Source: Gibbula magus
Taxonomy: Eukaryota > Mollusca > Gastropoda > Trochida > Trochidae
Direction: 5' to 3'
DNA length: 64,000 nt
NCBI GenBank assembly: GCA_936450465.1
Contig: CAKZFU010000065.1
Span: forward strand, 86,921-150,920
Shown here: positions 10,901-25,217 of the stretch, in pieces
Position numbering within the stretch: position 1 is the stretch's first letter
How the letters are laid out: each line of letters begins with the position of its first letter
Notes under the pieces: generated by a model
What the model saw: the letters and a program-made list of their open reading frames with translations, nothing else
What the model was told of the DNA's origin: nothing
The model's database searches: none
Program-made: the position numbers and the translations under genes

Positions 10901-13900
10901 CAAAAGTTGTCTAGGCCAAAGTCACCTTTTGGCCCATTTTTATGCATGACTATAACGGCACGGGTTGCCGATAAGACGGTCACCGATTCCAAAAGGGAAT
11001 GCGTCTATGCGACCGGCAGCATGTGAGCTTCCATAGGAGACCATCAAAAGTTGTCTAGGCCAAAGTGACTTTTGGCCCAAAATTGGGCCTACAGGAATGA
11101 CTATAACGGCACGGTTTGCCGATAAGACGCTCACCGATTCCAAAAGTGAATGCGTCTATGCGACCGACAGCATGTGAGCTTCCATAGGAGACCATCAAAA
11201 GTTGTCTAGGCCAAAGTCACCTTTTGGCCCATTTTTGGGCATGACTATAACGGCACGGGTTGCCGATAAGACGGTCACCGATTCCAAAAGGGAATGCGTC
11301 TATGCGACCGGCAGCATGTGAGCTTCCATAGGAGACCATCAAAAGTTGTCTAGGCCAAAGTGACTTTTGGCCCAAAATTGGGCCTACAGGAATGACTATA
11401 ACGGCACGGTTTGCCGATAAGACGCTCACCGATTCCAAAAGTGAATGCGTCTATGCGACCGACAGCATGTGAGCTTCCATAGGAGACCATCAAAAGTTGT
11501 CTAGGCCAAAGTCACCTTTTGGCCCATTTTTGGGCATGACTATAACGGCACGGGTTGCCGATAAGACGGTCACCGATTCCAAAAGGGAATGCGTCTATGC
11601 GACCGGCAGCATGTGAGCTTCCATAGGAGACCATCAAAAGTTGTCTAGGCCAAAGTGACTTTTGGCCCAAAATTGGGCCTACAGGAATGACTATAACGGC
11701 ACGGTTTGCCGATAAGACGCTCACCGATTCCAAAAGTGAATGCGTCTATGCGACCGACAGCATGTGAGCTTCCATAGGAGACCATCAAAAGTTGTCTAGG
11801 CCAAAGTCACCTTTTGGCCCATTTTTGGGCATGACTATAACAGCACGGTTTGCCGATAAGACGCTCACCGATTCCAAAAGTGAATGCGTCTATGCGACCG
11901 ACAGCATGTGAGCTTCCATAGGAGACCATCAAAAGTTGTCTAGGCCAAAGTCACCTTTTGGCCCATTTTTGGGCATGACTATAACGGCACGGGTTGCCGA
12001 TAAGACGGTCACCGATTCCAAAAGGGAATGCGTCTATGCGACCGGCAGCATGTGAGCTTCCATAGGAGACCATCAAAAGTTGTCTAGGCCAAAGTGACTT
12101 TTGGCCCAAAATTGGGCCTACAGGAATGACTATAACGGCACGGTTTGCCGATAAGACGCTCACCGATTCCAAAAGTGAATGCGTCTATGCGACCGACAGC
12201 ATGTGAGCTTCCATAGGAGATCATCAAAAGTTGTCTAGGCCAAAGTGACTTTTGGCCCAAAATTGGGCCTACAGGAATGACTATAACGGCACGGTTTGCC
12301 GATAAGACGCTCACCGATTCCAAAAGTGAATGCGTCTATGCGACCGACAGCATGTGAGCTTCCATAGGAGACCATCAAAAGTTGTCTAGGCCAAAGTCAC
12401 CTTTTGGCCCATTTTTGGGCATGACTATAACGGCATTGGTTGCCGATAAGACGGTCACCGATTCCAAAAGGGAATGCGTCTATGCGACCTACAGCATGTG
12501 AGCTTCCATAGGAGACCATCAAAAGTTGTCTAGGCCAAAGTGACTTTTGGCCCAAAATTGGGCCTACAGGAATGACTATAACGGCACGGTTTGCCGATAA
12601 GACGCTCACCGATTCCAAAAGTGAATGCGTCTATGCGACCGACAGCATGTGAGCTTCCATAGGAGACCATCAAAAGTTGTCTAGGCCAAAGTCACCTTTT
12701 GGCCCATTTTTGGGCATGACTATAACGGCACGGGTTGCCGATAAGACGGTCACCGATTCCAAAAGGGAATGCGTCTATGCGACCGGCAGCATGTGAGCTT
12801 CCATAGGAGACCATCAAAAGTTGTCTAGGCCAAAGTGACTTTTGGCCCAAAATTGGGCCTACAGGAATGACTATAACGGCACGGTTTGCCGATAAGACGC
12901 TCACCGATTCCAAAAGTGAATGCGTCTATGCGACCGACAGCATGTGAGCTTCCATAGGAGACCATCAAAAGTTGTCTAGGCCAAAGTCACCTTTTGGCCC
13001 ATTTTTGGGCATGACTATAACGGCACGGGTTGCCGATAAGACGGTCACCGATTCCGAAAGGGAATGCGTCTATGCGACTGGCAGCATGCGAGCTTCCATA
13101 GGAGACCATCAAAAGTTGTCTAGGTCAAAGTGACTTTTGGCCCAAAATTGGGCCTACAGGAATGACTATAACGGCACGGTTTGCCGATAAGACGCTCACC
13201 GATTCCAAAAGTGAATGCGTCTATGCGACCGACAGCATGTGAGCTTCCATAGGAGACCATCAAAAGTTGTCTAGGCCAAAGTCACCTTTTGGCCCATTTT
13301 TGGGCATGACTATAACGGCACGGGTTGCCGATAAGACGGTCACCGATTCCAAAAGGGAATGCGTCTATGCGACCGGCAGCATGTGAGCTTCCATAGGAGA
13401 CCATCAAAAGTTGTCTAGGCCAAAGTGACTTTTGGCCCAAAATTGGGCCTACAGGAATGACTATAACGGCACGGTTTGCCGATATGACGCTCACCGATTC
13501 CAAAAGTGAATGCGTCTATGCGACCGACAGCATGTGAGCTTCCATAGGAGACCATCAAAAGTTGTCTAGGCCAAAGTCACCTTTTGGCCCATTTTTGGGC
13601 ATGACTATAACGGCACGGGTTGCCGATAAGACGGTCACCGATTCCAAAAGCTAATGCGTCTATGCGACCGGCAGCATGTGAGCTTCCATAGGAGACCATC
13701 AAAAGTTGTCTAGGCCAAAGTGACTTTTGGCCCCAAATTGGGCCTACAGGAATGACTATAACGGCACGGTTTGCCGATAAGACGCTCACCGATTCCAAAA
13801 GTGAATGCGTCTATGCGACCGACAGCATGTGAGCTTCCATAGAAGACCATCAAAAGTTGTCTAGGCCAAAGTCACCTTTTGGCCCATTTTTGGGCATGAC

Positions 13901-16649
13901 TATATCGGCACGGGTTGCCGATAAGACGGTCACCGATTCCAAAAGGGAATGCGTCTATGCGACCGGCAGCATGTGAGCTTCCATAGGAGACCATCAAAAG
14001 TTGTCTAGGCCAAAGTGACTTTTGGCCCAAAATTGGGCCTACAGGAATGACTATAACGGCACGGTTTGCCGATAAGACGCTCACCGATTCCAAAAGTGAA
14101 TGCATCTATGCGACCGACAGCATGTGAGCTTCCATAGGAGACCATCAAAAGTTGTCTAGGCCAAAGTCACCTTTTGGCCCATTTTTGGGCATGACTATAA
14201 CGGCACGGGTTGCCGATAAGACGGTCACCGATTCCAAAAGGGAATGCGTCTATGCGACCGGCAGCATGTGAGCTTCCATAGGAGACCATCAAAAGTTGTC
14301 TAGGCCAAAGTGACTTTTGGCCCAAAATTGGGCCTACAGGAATGACTATAACGGCACGGTTTGCCGATAAGACGCTCACCGATTCCAAAAGTGAATGCGT
14401 CTATGCGACCGACAGCATGTGAGCGTCCATAGGAGACCATCAAAAGTTGTCTAGGCCAAAGTCACCTTTTGGCCCATTTTTGGGCATGACTATAACGGCA
14501 CGGGTTGCCGATAAGACGGTCACCGATTCCAAAAGGGAATGCGTCTATGCGACCGGCAGCATGTGAGCTTCCATAGGAGACCATCAAAAGTTGTCTAGGC
14601 CAAAGTGACTTTTGGCCCAAAATTGGGCCTACAGGAATGACTATAACGGCACGGTTTGCCGATAAGACGCTCACCGATTCCAAAAGTGAATGCATCTATG
14701 CGACCGACAGCATGTGAGCTTCCATAGGAGACCATCAAAAGTTGTCTAGGCCAAAGTCACCTTTTGGCCCATTTTTGGGCATGACTATAACGGCACGGGT
14801 TGCCGATAAGACGGTCACCGATTCCAAAAGGGAATGCGTCTATGCGACCGGCAGCATGTGAGCTTCCATAGGAGACCATCAAAAGTTGTCTAGGCCAAAG
14901 TGACTTTTGGCCCAAAATTGGGCCTACAGGAATGACTATAACGGCACGGTTTGCCGATAAGACGCTCACCGATTCCAAAAGTGAATGCGTCTATGCGACC
15001 GACAGCATGTGAGCTTCCATAGGAGACCATCAAAAGTTGTCTAGGCCAAAGTCACCTTTTGGCCCATTTTTGGGCATGACTATAACGGCACGGGTTGCCG
15101 ATAAGACGGTCACCGATTCCAAAAGGGAATGCGTCTATGCGACCGGCAGCATGTGAGCTTCCATAGGAGACCATCAAAAGTTGTCTAGGCCAAAGTGACT
15201 TTTGGCCCAAAATTGGGCCTACAGGAATGACTATAACGGCACGGTTTGCCGATAAGACGCTCACCGATTCCAAAAGTGAATGCGTCTATGCGACCGACAG
15301 CATCTGAGCTTCCATAGGAGACCATCAAAAGTTGTCTAGGCCAAAGTCACCTTTTGGCCCATTTTTGGGCATGACTATAACGGCACGGGTTGCCGATAAG
15401 ACGGTCACCGATTCCAAAAGGGAATGCGTCTATGCGACCGGCAGCATGTGAGCTTCCATAGGAGACCATCAAAAGTTGTCTAGGCCAAAGTGACTTTTGG
15501 CCCAAAATTGGGCCTACAGGAATGACTATAACGACACGGTTTGCCGATAAGACGCTCACCGATTCCAAAAGTGAATGCGTCTATGCGACCGACAGCATGT
15601 GAGCTTCCATAGGAGACCATCAAAAGTTGTCTAGGCCAAAGTCACCTTTTGGCCCATTTTTGGGCATGACTATAACGGCACGGGTTGCCGATAAGACGGT
15701 CACCGATTCCAAAAGGGAATGCGTCTATGCGACCGGCAGCATGTGAGCTTCCATAGGAGACCATCAAAAGTTGTCTAGGCCAAAGTGACTTTTGGCCCAA
15801 AATTGGGCCTACAGGAATGACTATAACGGCACGGTTTGCCGATAAGACGCTCACCGATTCCAAAAGTGAATGCGTCTATGCGACCGACAGCATGTGAGCT
15901 TCCATAGGAGACCATCAAAAGTTGTCTAGGCCAAAGTCACCTTTTGGCCCATTTTTGGGCATGACTATAACGGCACGGTTTGCCAATAAGACGCTCACCG
16001 ATTCCAAAAGTGAATGCGTCTATGCGACCGACAGCATGTGAGCTTCCATAGGAGACCATCAAAAGTTGTCTAGGCCAAAGTCACCTTTTGGCCCATTTTT
16101 GGGCATGACTATAACGGCACGGGTTGCCGATAAGACGGTCACCGATTCCAAAAGGGAATGCGTCTATGCGACCGGCAGCATGTGAGCTTCCATAGGAGAC
16201 CATCAAAAGTTGTCTAGGCCAAAGTGACTTTTGGCCCAAAATTGGGCCTACAGGAATGACTATAACGGCACGGTTTGCCGATAAGACGCTCACCGATTCC
16301 AAAAGTGAATGCGTCTATGCGACCGACAGCATGTGAGCTTCCATAGGAGACCATCAAAAGTTGTCTAGGCCAAAGTCACCTTTTGGCCAATTTTTGGGCA
16401 TGACTATAACGGCACGGGTTGCCGATAAGACGGTCACAGATTCCAAAAGGGAATGCGTCTATGCGACCGGCAGCATGTGAGCTTCCATAGGAGACCATCA
16501 AAAGTTGTCTAGGCCAAAGTGACTTTTGGCCCAAAATTGGGCCTACAGGAATGACTATAACGGCACGGTTTGCCGATAAGACGCTCACCGATTCCAAAAG
16601 TGAATGCGTCTATGCGACCGACAGCATGTGAGCTTCCATAGGAGACCAT
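10901..16649 (+). repeat. 5,749-bp block, copy 3
   Basis: This is a full copy that repeats copy 1 at an offset of 8,253 bp, marker by marker. I noticed only a few differences: GATATGACG at about 13482, TATATCGGC at about 13903, GAGCGTCCAT at about 14422, and CACCTTTTGG where copy 1 has CACATTTTGG near 8125. I did not align every base. The private changes argue against a simple assembly duplication of one locus. After 16649 the next A lacks the ATGCATG marker, so the tandem series stops. Confidence 0.9.
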
Positions 16650-19600
16650 CAAAAGTTGTCTAGGCCAAAGTCACCTTTTGGCCCATTTTTGGGCATGACT
16701 ATAACGGCATGGGTTGCCGATAAGACGGTCACCGATTCCAAAAGGGAATGCGTCTATGCGACCGGCAGCATGTGAGCTTCCATAGGAGACCATCAAAAGT
16801 TGTCTAGGCCAAAGTGACTTTTGGCCCAAAATTGGGCCTACAGGAATGACTATAACGGCACGGTTTGCCGATAAGACGCTCACCGATTCCAAAAGTGAAT
16901 GCGTCTATGCGACCGACAGCATGTGAGCTCCCATAGGAGACCATCAAAAGTTGTCTAGGCCAAAGTCACCTTTTGGCCCATTTTTGGGGATGACTATAAC
17001 GGCACGGGTTGCCGATAAGACGGTCACCGATTCCAAAAGGGAATGCGTCTATGCGACCGGCAGCATGTGAGCTTCCATAGGAGACCATCAAAAGTTGTCT
17101 AGGCCAAAGTGACTTTTGGCCAAAAATTGGGCCTACAGGAATGACTATAACGGCACGGTTTGCCGATAAGACGCTCACCGATTCCAAAAGTGAATGCGTC
17201 TATGCGACCGACAGCATGTGAGCTTCCATAGGAGACCATCAATGTTGTCTAGGCCAAAGTCACCTTTTGGCCCATTTTTGGGCATGACTATAACGGCACG
17301 GGTTGCCGATAAGACGGTCACCGATTCCAAAAGGGAATGCGTCTATGCGACCGGCAGCATGTGAGCTTCCATAGGAGACCATCAAAAGTTGTCTAGGCCA
17401 AAGTGACTTTTGGCCCAAAATTGGGCCTACAGGAATGACTATAACGGCACGGTTTGCCGATAAGACGCTCACCGATTCCAAAAGTGAATGCGTCTATGCG
17501 ACCGACAGCATGTGAGCTTCCATAGGAGACCATCAAAAGTTGTCTAGGCCAAAGTCACCTTTTGGCCCATTTTTGGGCATGATTATAACGGCACGGGTTG
17601 CCGATAAGACGGTCACCGATTCCAAAAGGGAATGCGTCTATGCGACCGGCAGCATGTGAGCTTCCATAGGAGACCATCAAAAATTGTCTAGGCCAAAGTG
17701 ACTTTTGGCCCAAAATTGGGCCTACAGGAATGACTATAACGGCACGGTTTGCCGATAAGACGCTCACCGATTCCAAAAGTGAATGCGTCTATGCGACCGA
17801 CAGCATGTGAGCTTCCATAGGAGACCATCAAAAGTTGTCTAGGCCAAAGTCACCTTTTGGCCCATTTTTGGGCATGACTATAACGGCACGGGTTGCCGAT
17901 AAGACGGTCACCGATTCCAAAAGGGAATGCGTCTATGCGACCGGCAGCATGTGAGCTTCCATAGGAGACCATCAAAAGTTGTCTAGGCCAAAGTGACTTT
18001 TGGCCCAAAATTGGGCCTACAGGAATGACTATAACGGCACGGTTTGCCGATAAGACGCTCACCGATTCCAAAAGTGAATGCGTCTATGCGACCGACAGCA
18101 TGTGAGCTTCCATAGGAGACCATCAAAAGTTGTCTAGGCCAAAGTCACCTTTTGGCCCATTTTTGGGCATGATTATAACGGCACGGGTTGCCGATAAGAC
18201 GGTCACCGATTCCAAAAGGGAATGCGTCTATGCGACCGGCAGCATGTGAGCTTCCATAGGAGACCATCAAAAGTTGTCTAGGCCAAAGTGACTTTTGGCC
18301 CAAAATTGGGCCTACAGGAATGACTATAACGGCACGGTTTGCCGATAAGACGCTCACCGATTCCAAAAGTGAATGCGTCTATGCGACCGACAGCATGTGA
18401 GCTTCCATAGGAGACCATCAAAAGTTGTCTAGGCCAAAGTCACCTTTTGGCCCATTTTTGGGCATGACTATAACGGCACGGGTTGCCGATAAGACGGTCA
18501 CCGATTCCAAAAGGGAATGCGTCTATGCGACCGGCAGCATGTGAGCTTCCATAGGAGACCATCAAAAGTTGTCTAGGCCAAAGTGACTTTTGGCCCAAAA
18601 TTGGGCCTACAGGAATGACTATAACGGCACGGTTTGCCGATAAGACGCTCACCGATTCCAAAAGTGAATGCGTCTATGCGACCGACAGCATGTGAGCTTC
18701 CATAGGAGACCATCAAAAGTTGTCTAGGCCAAAGTCACCTTTTGGCCCATTTTTGGGCATGACTATAACGGCACGGGTTGCCGATAAGACGGTCACCGAT
18801 TCCAAAAGGGAATGCGTCTATGCGACCGGCAGCATGTGAGCTTCCATAGGAGACCATCAAAAGTTGTCTAGGCCAAAGTGACTTTTGGCCAAAAATTGGG
18901 CCTACAGGAATGACTATAACGGCACATTTTGCCGATAAGACGCTCACCGATTCCAAAAGTGAATGCGTCTATGCGACCGACAGCATGTGAGCTTCCATAG
19001 GAGACCATCAAAAGTTGTCTAGGCCAAAGTCACCTTTTGGCCCATTTTTGGGCATGACTATAACGGCACGGGTTGCCGATAAGACGGTCACCGATTCCAA
19101 AAGGGAATGCGTCTATGCGACCGGCAGCATGTGAGCTTCCATAGGAGACCATCAAAAGTTGTCTAGGCCAAAGTGACTTTTGGCCCAAAATTGGGCCTAC
19201 AGGAATGACTATAACGGCACGGTATGCCGATAAGACGCTCACCGATTCCAAAAGTGAATGCGTCTATGCGACCGACAGCATGTGAGCTTCCATAGGAGAC
19301 CATCAAAAGTTGTCTAGGCCAAAGTCACCTTTTGGCCCATTTTTGGGCATGACTATAACGGCACGGGTTGCCGATAAGACGGTCACCGATTCCAAAAGGG
19401 AATGCGTCTATGCGACCGGCAGCATGTGAGCTTCCATAGGAGACCATCAAAAGTTGTCTAGGCCAAAGTGACTTTTGGCCCAAAATTGGGCCTACAGGAA
19501 TGACTATAACGGCACGGTTTGCCGATAAGACGCTCACCGATTCCAAAAGTGAATGCGTCTATGCGACCGACAGCATGTGAGCTTCCATAGGAGACCATCA

Positions 19601-22600
19601 AAAGTTGTCTAGGCCAAAGTCACCTTTTGGCCCATTTTTGGGCATGACTATAACGGCACGGGTTGCCGATAAGACGGTCACCGATTCCAAAAGGGAATGC
19701 GTCTATGCGACCGGCAGCATGTGAGCTTCCATAGGAGACCATCAAAAGTTGTCTAGGCCAAAGTGACTTTTGGCCCAAAATTGGGCCTACAGGAATGACT
19801 ATAACGGCACGGTTTGCCGATAAGACGCTCACCGATTCCAAAAGTGAATGCGTCTATGCGACCGACAGCATGTGAGCTTCCATAGGAGATCATCAAAAGT
19901 TGTCTAGGCCAAAGTGACTTTTGGCCCAAAATTGGGCCTACAGGAATGACTATAACGGCACGGTTTGCCGATAAGACGCTCACCGATTCCAAAAGTGAAT
20001 GCGTCTATGCGACCGACAGCATGTGAGCTTCCATAGGAGACCATCAAAAGTTGTCTAGGCCAAAGTCACCTTTTGGCCCATTTTTGGGCATGACTATAAC
20101 GGCACGGGTTGCCGATAAGACGGTCACCGATTCCAAAAGGGAATGCGTCTATGCGACCGGCAGCATGTGAGCTTCCATAGGAGACCATCAAAAGTTGTCT
20201 AGGCCAAAGTGACTTTTGGCCCAAAATTGGGCCTACAGGAATGAGTATAACGGCACGGTTTGCCGATAAGACGCTCACCGATTCCAAAAGTGAATGCGTC
20301 TATGCGACCGACAGCATGTGAGCTTCCATAGGAGACCATCAAAAGTTGTCTAGGCCAAAGTCACCTTTTGGCCCATTTTTGGGCATGACTATAACGGCAC
20401 GGGTTGCCGATAAGACGGTCACCGATTCCGAAAGGGAATGCGTCTATGCGACCGGCAGCATGTGAGCTTCCATAGGAGACCATCAAAAGTTGTCAAGGTC
20501 AAAGTGACTTTTGGCCCAAAATTGGGCCTACAGGAATGACTATAACGGCACGGTTTGCCGATAAGACGCTCACCGATTCCAAAAGTGAATGCGTCTATGC
20601 GACCGACAGCATGTGAGCTTCCATAGGAGACCATCAAAAGTTGTCTAGGCCAAAGTCACCTTTTGGCCCATTTTTGGGCATGACTATAACGGCACGGGTT
20701 GCCGATAAGACGGTCACCGATTCCAAAAGGGAATGCGTCTATGCGACCGGCAGCATGTGAGCTTCCATAGGAGACCATCAAAAGTTGTCTAGGCCAAAGT
20801 GACTTTTGGCCCAAAATTGGGCCTACAGGAATGACTATAACGGCACGGTTTGCCGATAAGACGCTCACCGATTCCAAAAGTGAATGCGTCTATGCGACCG
20901 ACAGCATGTGAGCTTCCATAGGAGACCATCAAAAGTTGTCTAGGCCAAAGTCACCTTTTGGCCCATTTTTGGGCATGACTATAACGGCACGGGTTGCCGA
21001 TAAGACGGTCACCGATTCCAAAAGCTAATGCGTCTATGCGACCGGCAGCATGTGAGCTTCCATAGGAGACCATCAAAAGTTGTCTAGGCCAAAGTGACTT
21101 TTGGCCCAAAATTGGGCCTACAGGAATGACTATAACGGCACGGTTTGCCGATAAGACGCTCACCGATTCCAAAAGTGAATGCGTCTATGCGACCGACAGC
21201 ATGTGAGCTTCCATAGGAGACCATCAAAAGTTGTCTAGGCCAAAGTCACCTTTTGGCCCATTTTTGGGCATGACTATAACGGCACGGGTTGCCGATAAGA
21301 CGGTCACCGATTCCAAAAGGGAATGCGTCTATGCGACCGGCAGCATGTGAGCTTCCATAGGAGACCATCAAAAGTTGTCTAGGCCAAAGTGACTTTTGGC
21401 CCAAAATTAGGCCTACAGGAATGACTATAACGGCACGGTTTGCCGATAAGACGCTCACCGATTCCAAAAGTGAATGCGTCTATGCGACCGACAGCATGTG
21501 AGCTTCCATAGGAGACCATCAAAAGTTGTCTAGGCCAAAGTCACCTTTTGGCCCATTTTTGGGCATGACTATAACGGCACGGGTTGCCGATAAGACGGTC
21601 ACCGATTCCAAAAGGGAATGCGTCTATGCGACCGGCAGCATGTGAGCTTCCATAGGAGACCATCAAAAGTTGTCTAGGCCAAAGTGACTTTTGGCCCAAA
21701 ATTGGGCCTACAGGAATGACTATAACGGCACGGTTTGCCGATAAGACGCTCACCGATTCCAAAAGTGAATGCTTCTATGCGACCGACAGCATGTGAGCTC
21801 CCATAGGAGACCATCAAAAGTTGTCTAGGCCAAAGTCACCTTTTGGCCCATTTTTGGGCATGACTATAACGGCACGGGTTGCCGATAAGACGGTCACCGA
21901 TTCCAAAAGGGAATGCGTCTATGCGACCGGCAGCATGTGAGCTTCCATAGGAGACCATCAAAAGTTGTCTAGGCCAAAGTGACTTTTGGCCCAAAATTGG
22001 GCCTACAGGAATGACTATAACGGCACGGTTTGCCGATAAGACGCTCACCGATTCCAAAAGTGAATGCGTCTATGCGACCGACAGCATGTGAGCTTCCATA
22101 GGAGACCATCAAAAGTTGTCTAGGCCAAAGTCACCTTTTGGCCCATTTTTGGGCATGACTATAACGGCACGGGTTGCCGATAAGACGGTCACCGATTCCA
22201 AAAGGGAATGCGTCTATGCGACCGGCAGCATGTGAGCTTCCATAGGAGACCATCAAAAGTTGTCTAGGCCAAAGTGACTTTTGGCCCAAAATTGGGCCTA
22301 CAGGAATGACTATAACGGCACGGTTTGCCGATAAGACGCTCACCGATTCCAAAAGTGAATGCGTCTATGCGACCGACAGCATGTGAGCTTCCATAGGAGA
22401 CCATCAAAAGTTGTCTAGGCCAAAGTCACCTTTTGGCCCATTTTTGGGCATGACTATAACGGCACGGGTTGCCGATAAGACGGTCACCGATTCCAAAAGG
22501 GAATGCGTCTATGCGACTGGCAGCATGTGAGCTTCCATAGGAGACCATCAAAAGTTGTCTAGGCCAAAGTGACTTTTGGCCCAAAATTGGGCCTACAGGA

Positions 22601-22699
22601 ATGACTATAACGGCACGGTTTGCCGATAAGACGCTCACCGATTCCAAAAGTGAATGCGTCTATGCGACCGACAGCATGTGAGCTTCCATAGGAGACCAT
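16650..22699 (+). repeat. Mostly regular AB dimers
   Basis: About twenty AB dimers run with little interruption. Breaks are one B-B step (19743-20044) and a 1-bp loss at the start of the A at about 17240 (CAATGTTGTC for CAAAAGTTGTC). Scattered variants include ATGATTATAACGG (17580, 18170), CACATTTTGCC (about 18925), GGTATGCCG (about 19222) and AAAAGCTAATG (about 21022). All B monomers here have the AACGG state. No gene or other element is visible. Confidence 0.9.
17534..18713 (+). repeat. 590-bp two-dimer tandem duplication
   Basis: Dimers starting at 17534 and 18124 both carry GCATGATTATAACGG (C to T in GACTATAAC), and each is followed by a standard dimer. The pair is therefore a four-monomer unit repeated twice. 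AAAATTGTC at about 17692 is private to the first copy. Confidence 0.75.
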
Positions 22700-23591
22700 C
22701 AAAAGTTGTCTAGGCCAAAGTCACCTTTTGGCCCATTTTTGGGCATGACTATAACGGCACGGGTTGCCGATAAGATGGTCACCGATTCCAAAAGGGAATG
22801 CGTCTATGCGACCGGCAGCATGTGAGCTTCCATAGGAGACCATCAAAAGTTGTCTAGGCCAAAGTGACTTTTGGCCCAAAATTGGGCCTACATGAATGAC
22901 TATAACGGCACGGTTTGCCGATAAGACGCTCACCGATTCCAAAAGTGAATGCGTCTATGCGACCGACAGCATGTGAGCTTCCATAGGAGACCATCAAAAG
23001 TTGTCTAGGCCAAAGTCACCTTTTGGCCCATTTTTGGGCATGACTATAACGGCACGGGTTGCCGATAAGACGGTCACCGATTCCAAAAGGGAATGCGTCT
23101 ATGCGACCGGCAGCATGTGAGCTTCCATAGGAGACCATCAAAAGTTGTCTAGGCCAAAGTGACTTTTGGCCCAAAATTGGGCCTACAGGAATGACTATAA
23201 CGGCACGGTTTGCCGATAAGACGGTCACCGATTCCAAAAGGGAATGCGTCTATGCGACCGGCAGCATGTGAGCTTCCATAGGAGACCATCAAAAGTTGTC
23301 TAGGCCAAAGTGACTTTTGGCCCAAAATTGGGCCTACAGGAATGACTATAACGGCACGGTTTGCCGATAAGACGCTCACCGATTCCAAAAGTGAATGCGT
23401 CTATGCGACCGACAGCATGTGAGCTTCCATAGGAGACCATCAAAAGTTGTCTAGGCCAAAGTGACTTTTGGCCCAAAATTGGGCCTACAGGAATGACTAT
23501 AACGGCACGGTTTGCCGATAAGACGCTCACCGATTCCAAAAGTGAATGCGTCTATGCGACCGACAGCATGTGAGCTTCCATAGGAGACCAT
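22700..23591 (+). repeat. 892-bp segment with GATGG marker, start recopied at 23592
   Basis: The A monomers starting at 22700 and 23592 share AAGATGGTCACC (a CpG transition from ACGG), with a B-B-B run between them. The 892-bp spacing is two dimers plus two 151-bp monomers. CATGAATGAC at about 22892 is private to the first copy. Confidence 0.7.
23139..23289 (+). repeat. B/A recombinant monomer (reciprocal hybrid)
   Basis: This 151-bp monomer starts as B (box with CCCAAAATTGGGCC, then GGTTTGCC) and switches to A for ACGGTCACC, AAAAGGGAAT and GACCGGCAGC. It is the reciprocal of the A/B hybrids at 3533 and 7663, with the switch between about 23215 and 23223. Two more B monomers follow (23290-23440, 23441-23591), giving the only B-B-B run I saw. 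Confidence 0.92.
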
Positions 23592-24915
23592 CAAAAGTTG
23601 TCTAGGCCAAAGTCACCTTTTGGCCCATTTTTGGGCATGACTATAACGGCACGGGTTGCCGATAAGATGGTCACCGATTCCAAAAGGGAATGCGTCTATG
23701 CGACCGGCAGCATGTGAGCTTCCATAGGAGACCATCAAAAGTTGTCTAGGCCAAAGTGACTTTTGGCCCAAAATTGGGCCTACAGGAATGACTATAACGG
23801 CACGGTTTGCCGATAAGACGCTCACCGATTCCAAAAGTGAATGCGTCTATGCGACCGTCAGCATGTGAGCTTCCATAGGAGACCATCAAAAGTTGTCTAG
23901 GCCAAAGTCACCTTTTGGCCCATTTTTGGGCATGACTATAACGGCACGGGTTGCCGATAAGACGGTCACCGATTCCAAAAGGGAATGCGTCTATGCGACC
24001 GGCAGCATGTGAGCTTCCATAGGAGACCATCAAAAGTTGTCTAGGCCAAAGTGACTTTTGGCCCAAAATTGGGCCTACAGGAATGACTATAACGGCACGG
24101 TATGCCGATAAGACGCTCACCGATTCCAAAAGTGAATGCGTCTATGCGACCGACAGCATGTGAGCTTCCATAGGAGACCATCAAAAGTTGTCTAGGCCAA
24201 AGTCACCTTTTGGCCCATTTTTGGGCATGACTATAACGGCACGGGTTGCCGATAAGACGGTCACCGATTCCAAAAGGGAATGCGTCTATGCGACCGGCAG
24301 CATGTGAGCTTCCATAGGAGACCATCAAAAGTTGTCTAGGCCAAAGTGACTTTTGGCCCAAAATTGGGCCTACAGGAATGACTATAACGGCACGGTTTGC
24401 CGATAAGACGCTCACCGATTCCAAAAGTGAATGCGTCTATGCGACCGACAGCATGTGAGCTTCCATAGGAGACCATCAAAAGTTGTCTAGGCCAAAGTCA
24501 ACTTTTGGCCCATTTTTGGGCATGACTATAACGGCACGGGTTGCCGATAAGACGGTCACCGATTCCAAAAGGGAATGCGTCTATGCGACCGGCAGCATGT
24601 GAGCTTCCATAGGAGACCATCAAAAGTTGTCTAGGCCAAAGTGACTTTTGGCCCAAAATTGGGCCTACAGGAATGACTATAACGGCACGGTTTGCCGATA
24701 AGACGCTCACCGATTCCAAAAGTGAATGCGTCTATGCGACCGACAGCATGTGAGCTTCCATAGGAGACCATCAAAAGTTGTCTAGGCCAAAGTCACCTTT
24801 TGGCCCATTTATTTGCATGACTATAACGGCACGGGTTGCCGATAAGACGGTCACCGATTCCAAAAGGGAATGCGTCTATGCGACCGGCAGCATGTGAGCT
24901 TCCATAGGAGACCAT

Positions 24916-25217
24916 CAAAAGTTGTCTAGGCCAAAGTGACTTTTGGCCCAAAATTGGGCCTACAGGAATGACTATAACGGCACGGTTTGCCGATAAGACG
25001 CTCACCGATTCCAAAAGTGAATGCGTCTATGCGACCGACAGCATGTGAGCTTCCATAGGAGACCATCAAAAGTTGTCTAGGTCAAAGTGACTTTTGGCCA
25101 AAAATTGGGCCTACAGGAATGACTATAACGGCACGGTTTGCCGATAAGACGCTCACCGATTCCAAAAGTGAATGCGTCTATGCGACCGACAGCATGTGAG
25201 CTTCCATAGGAGACCAT
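24916..25217 (+). repeat. B-B step with diverged second B
   Basis: Two B monomers adjoin. The second has CTAGGTCAAAG and GGCCAAAAATTGG in place of CTAGGCCAAAG and GGCCCAAAATTGG, which weakens both dyads of the box. The A before it (24772-24915) has the unusual CCATTTATTTGCATG box, the most altered A box I noticed outside the terminal region. Confidence 0.85.

Noticed and set aside
10901..16649. Third 5,749-bp block as a pure assembly duplication
   Set aside because: Several private substitutions (about 13482, 13903, 14422) separate it from copy 1, so two real copies are more likely, though read depth was not available.
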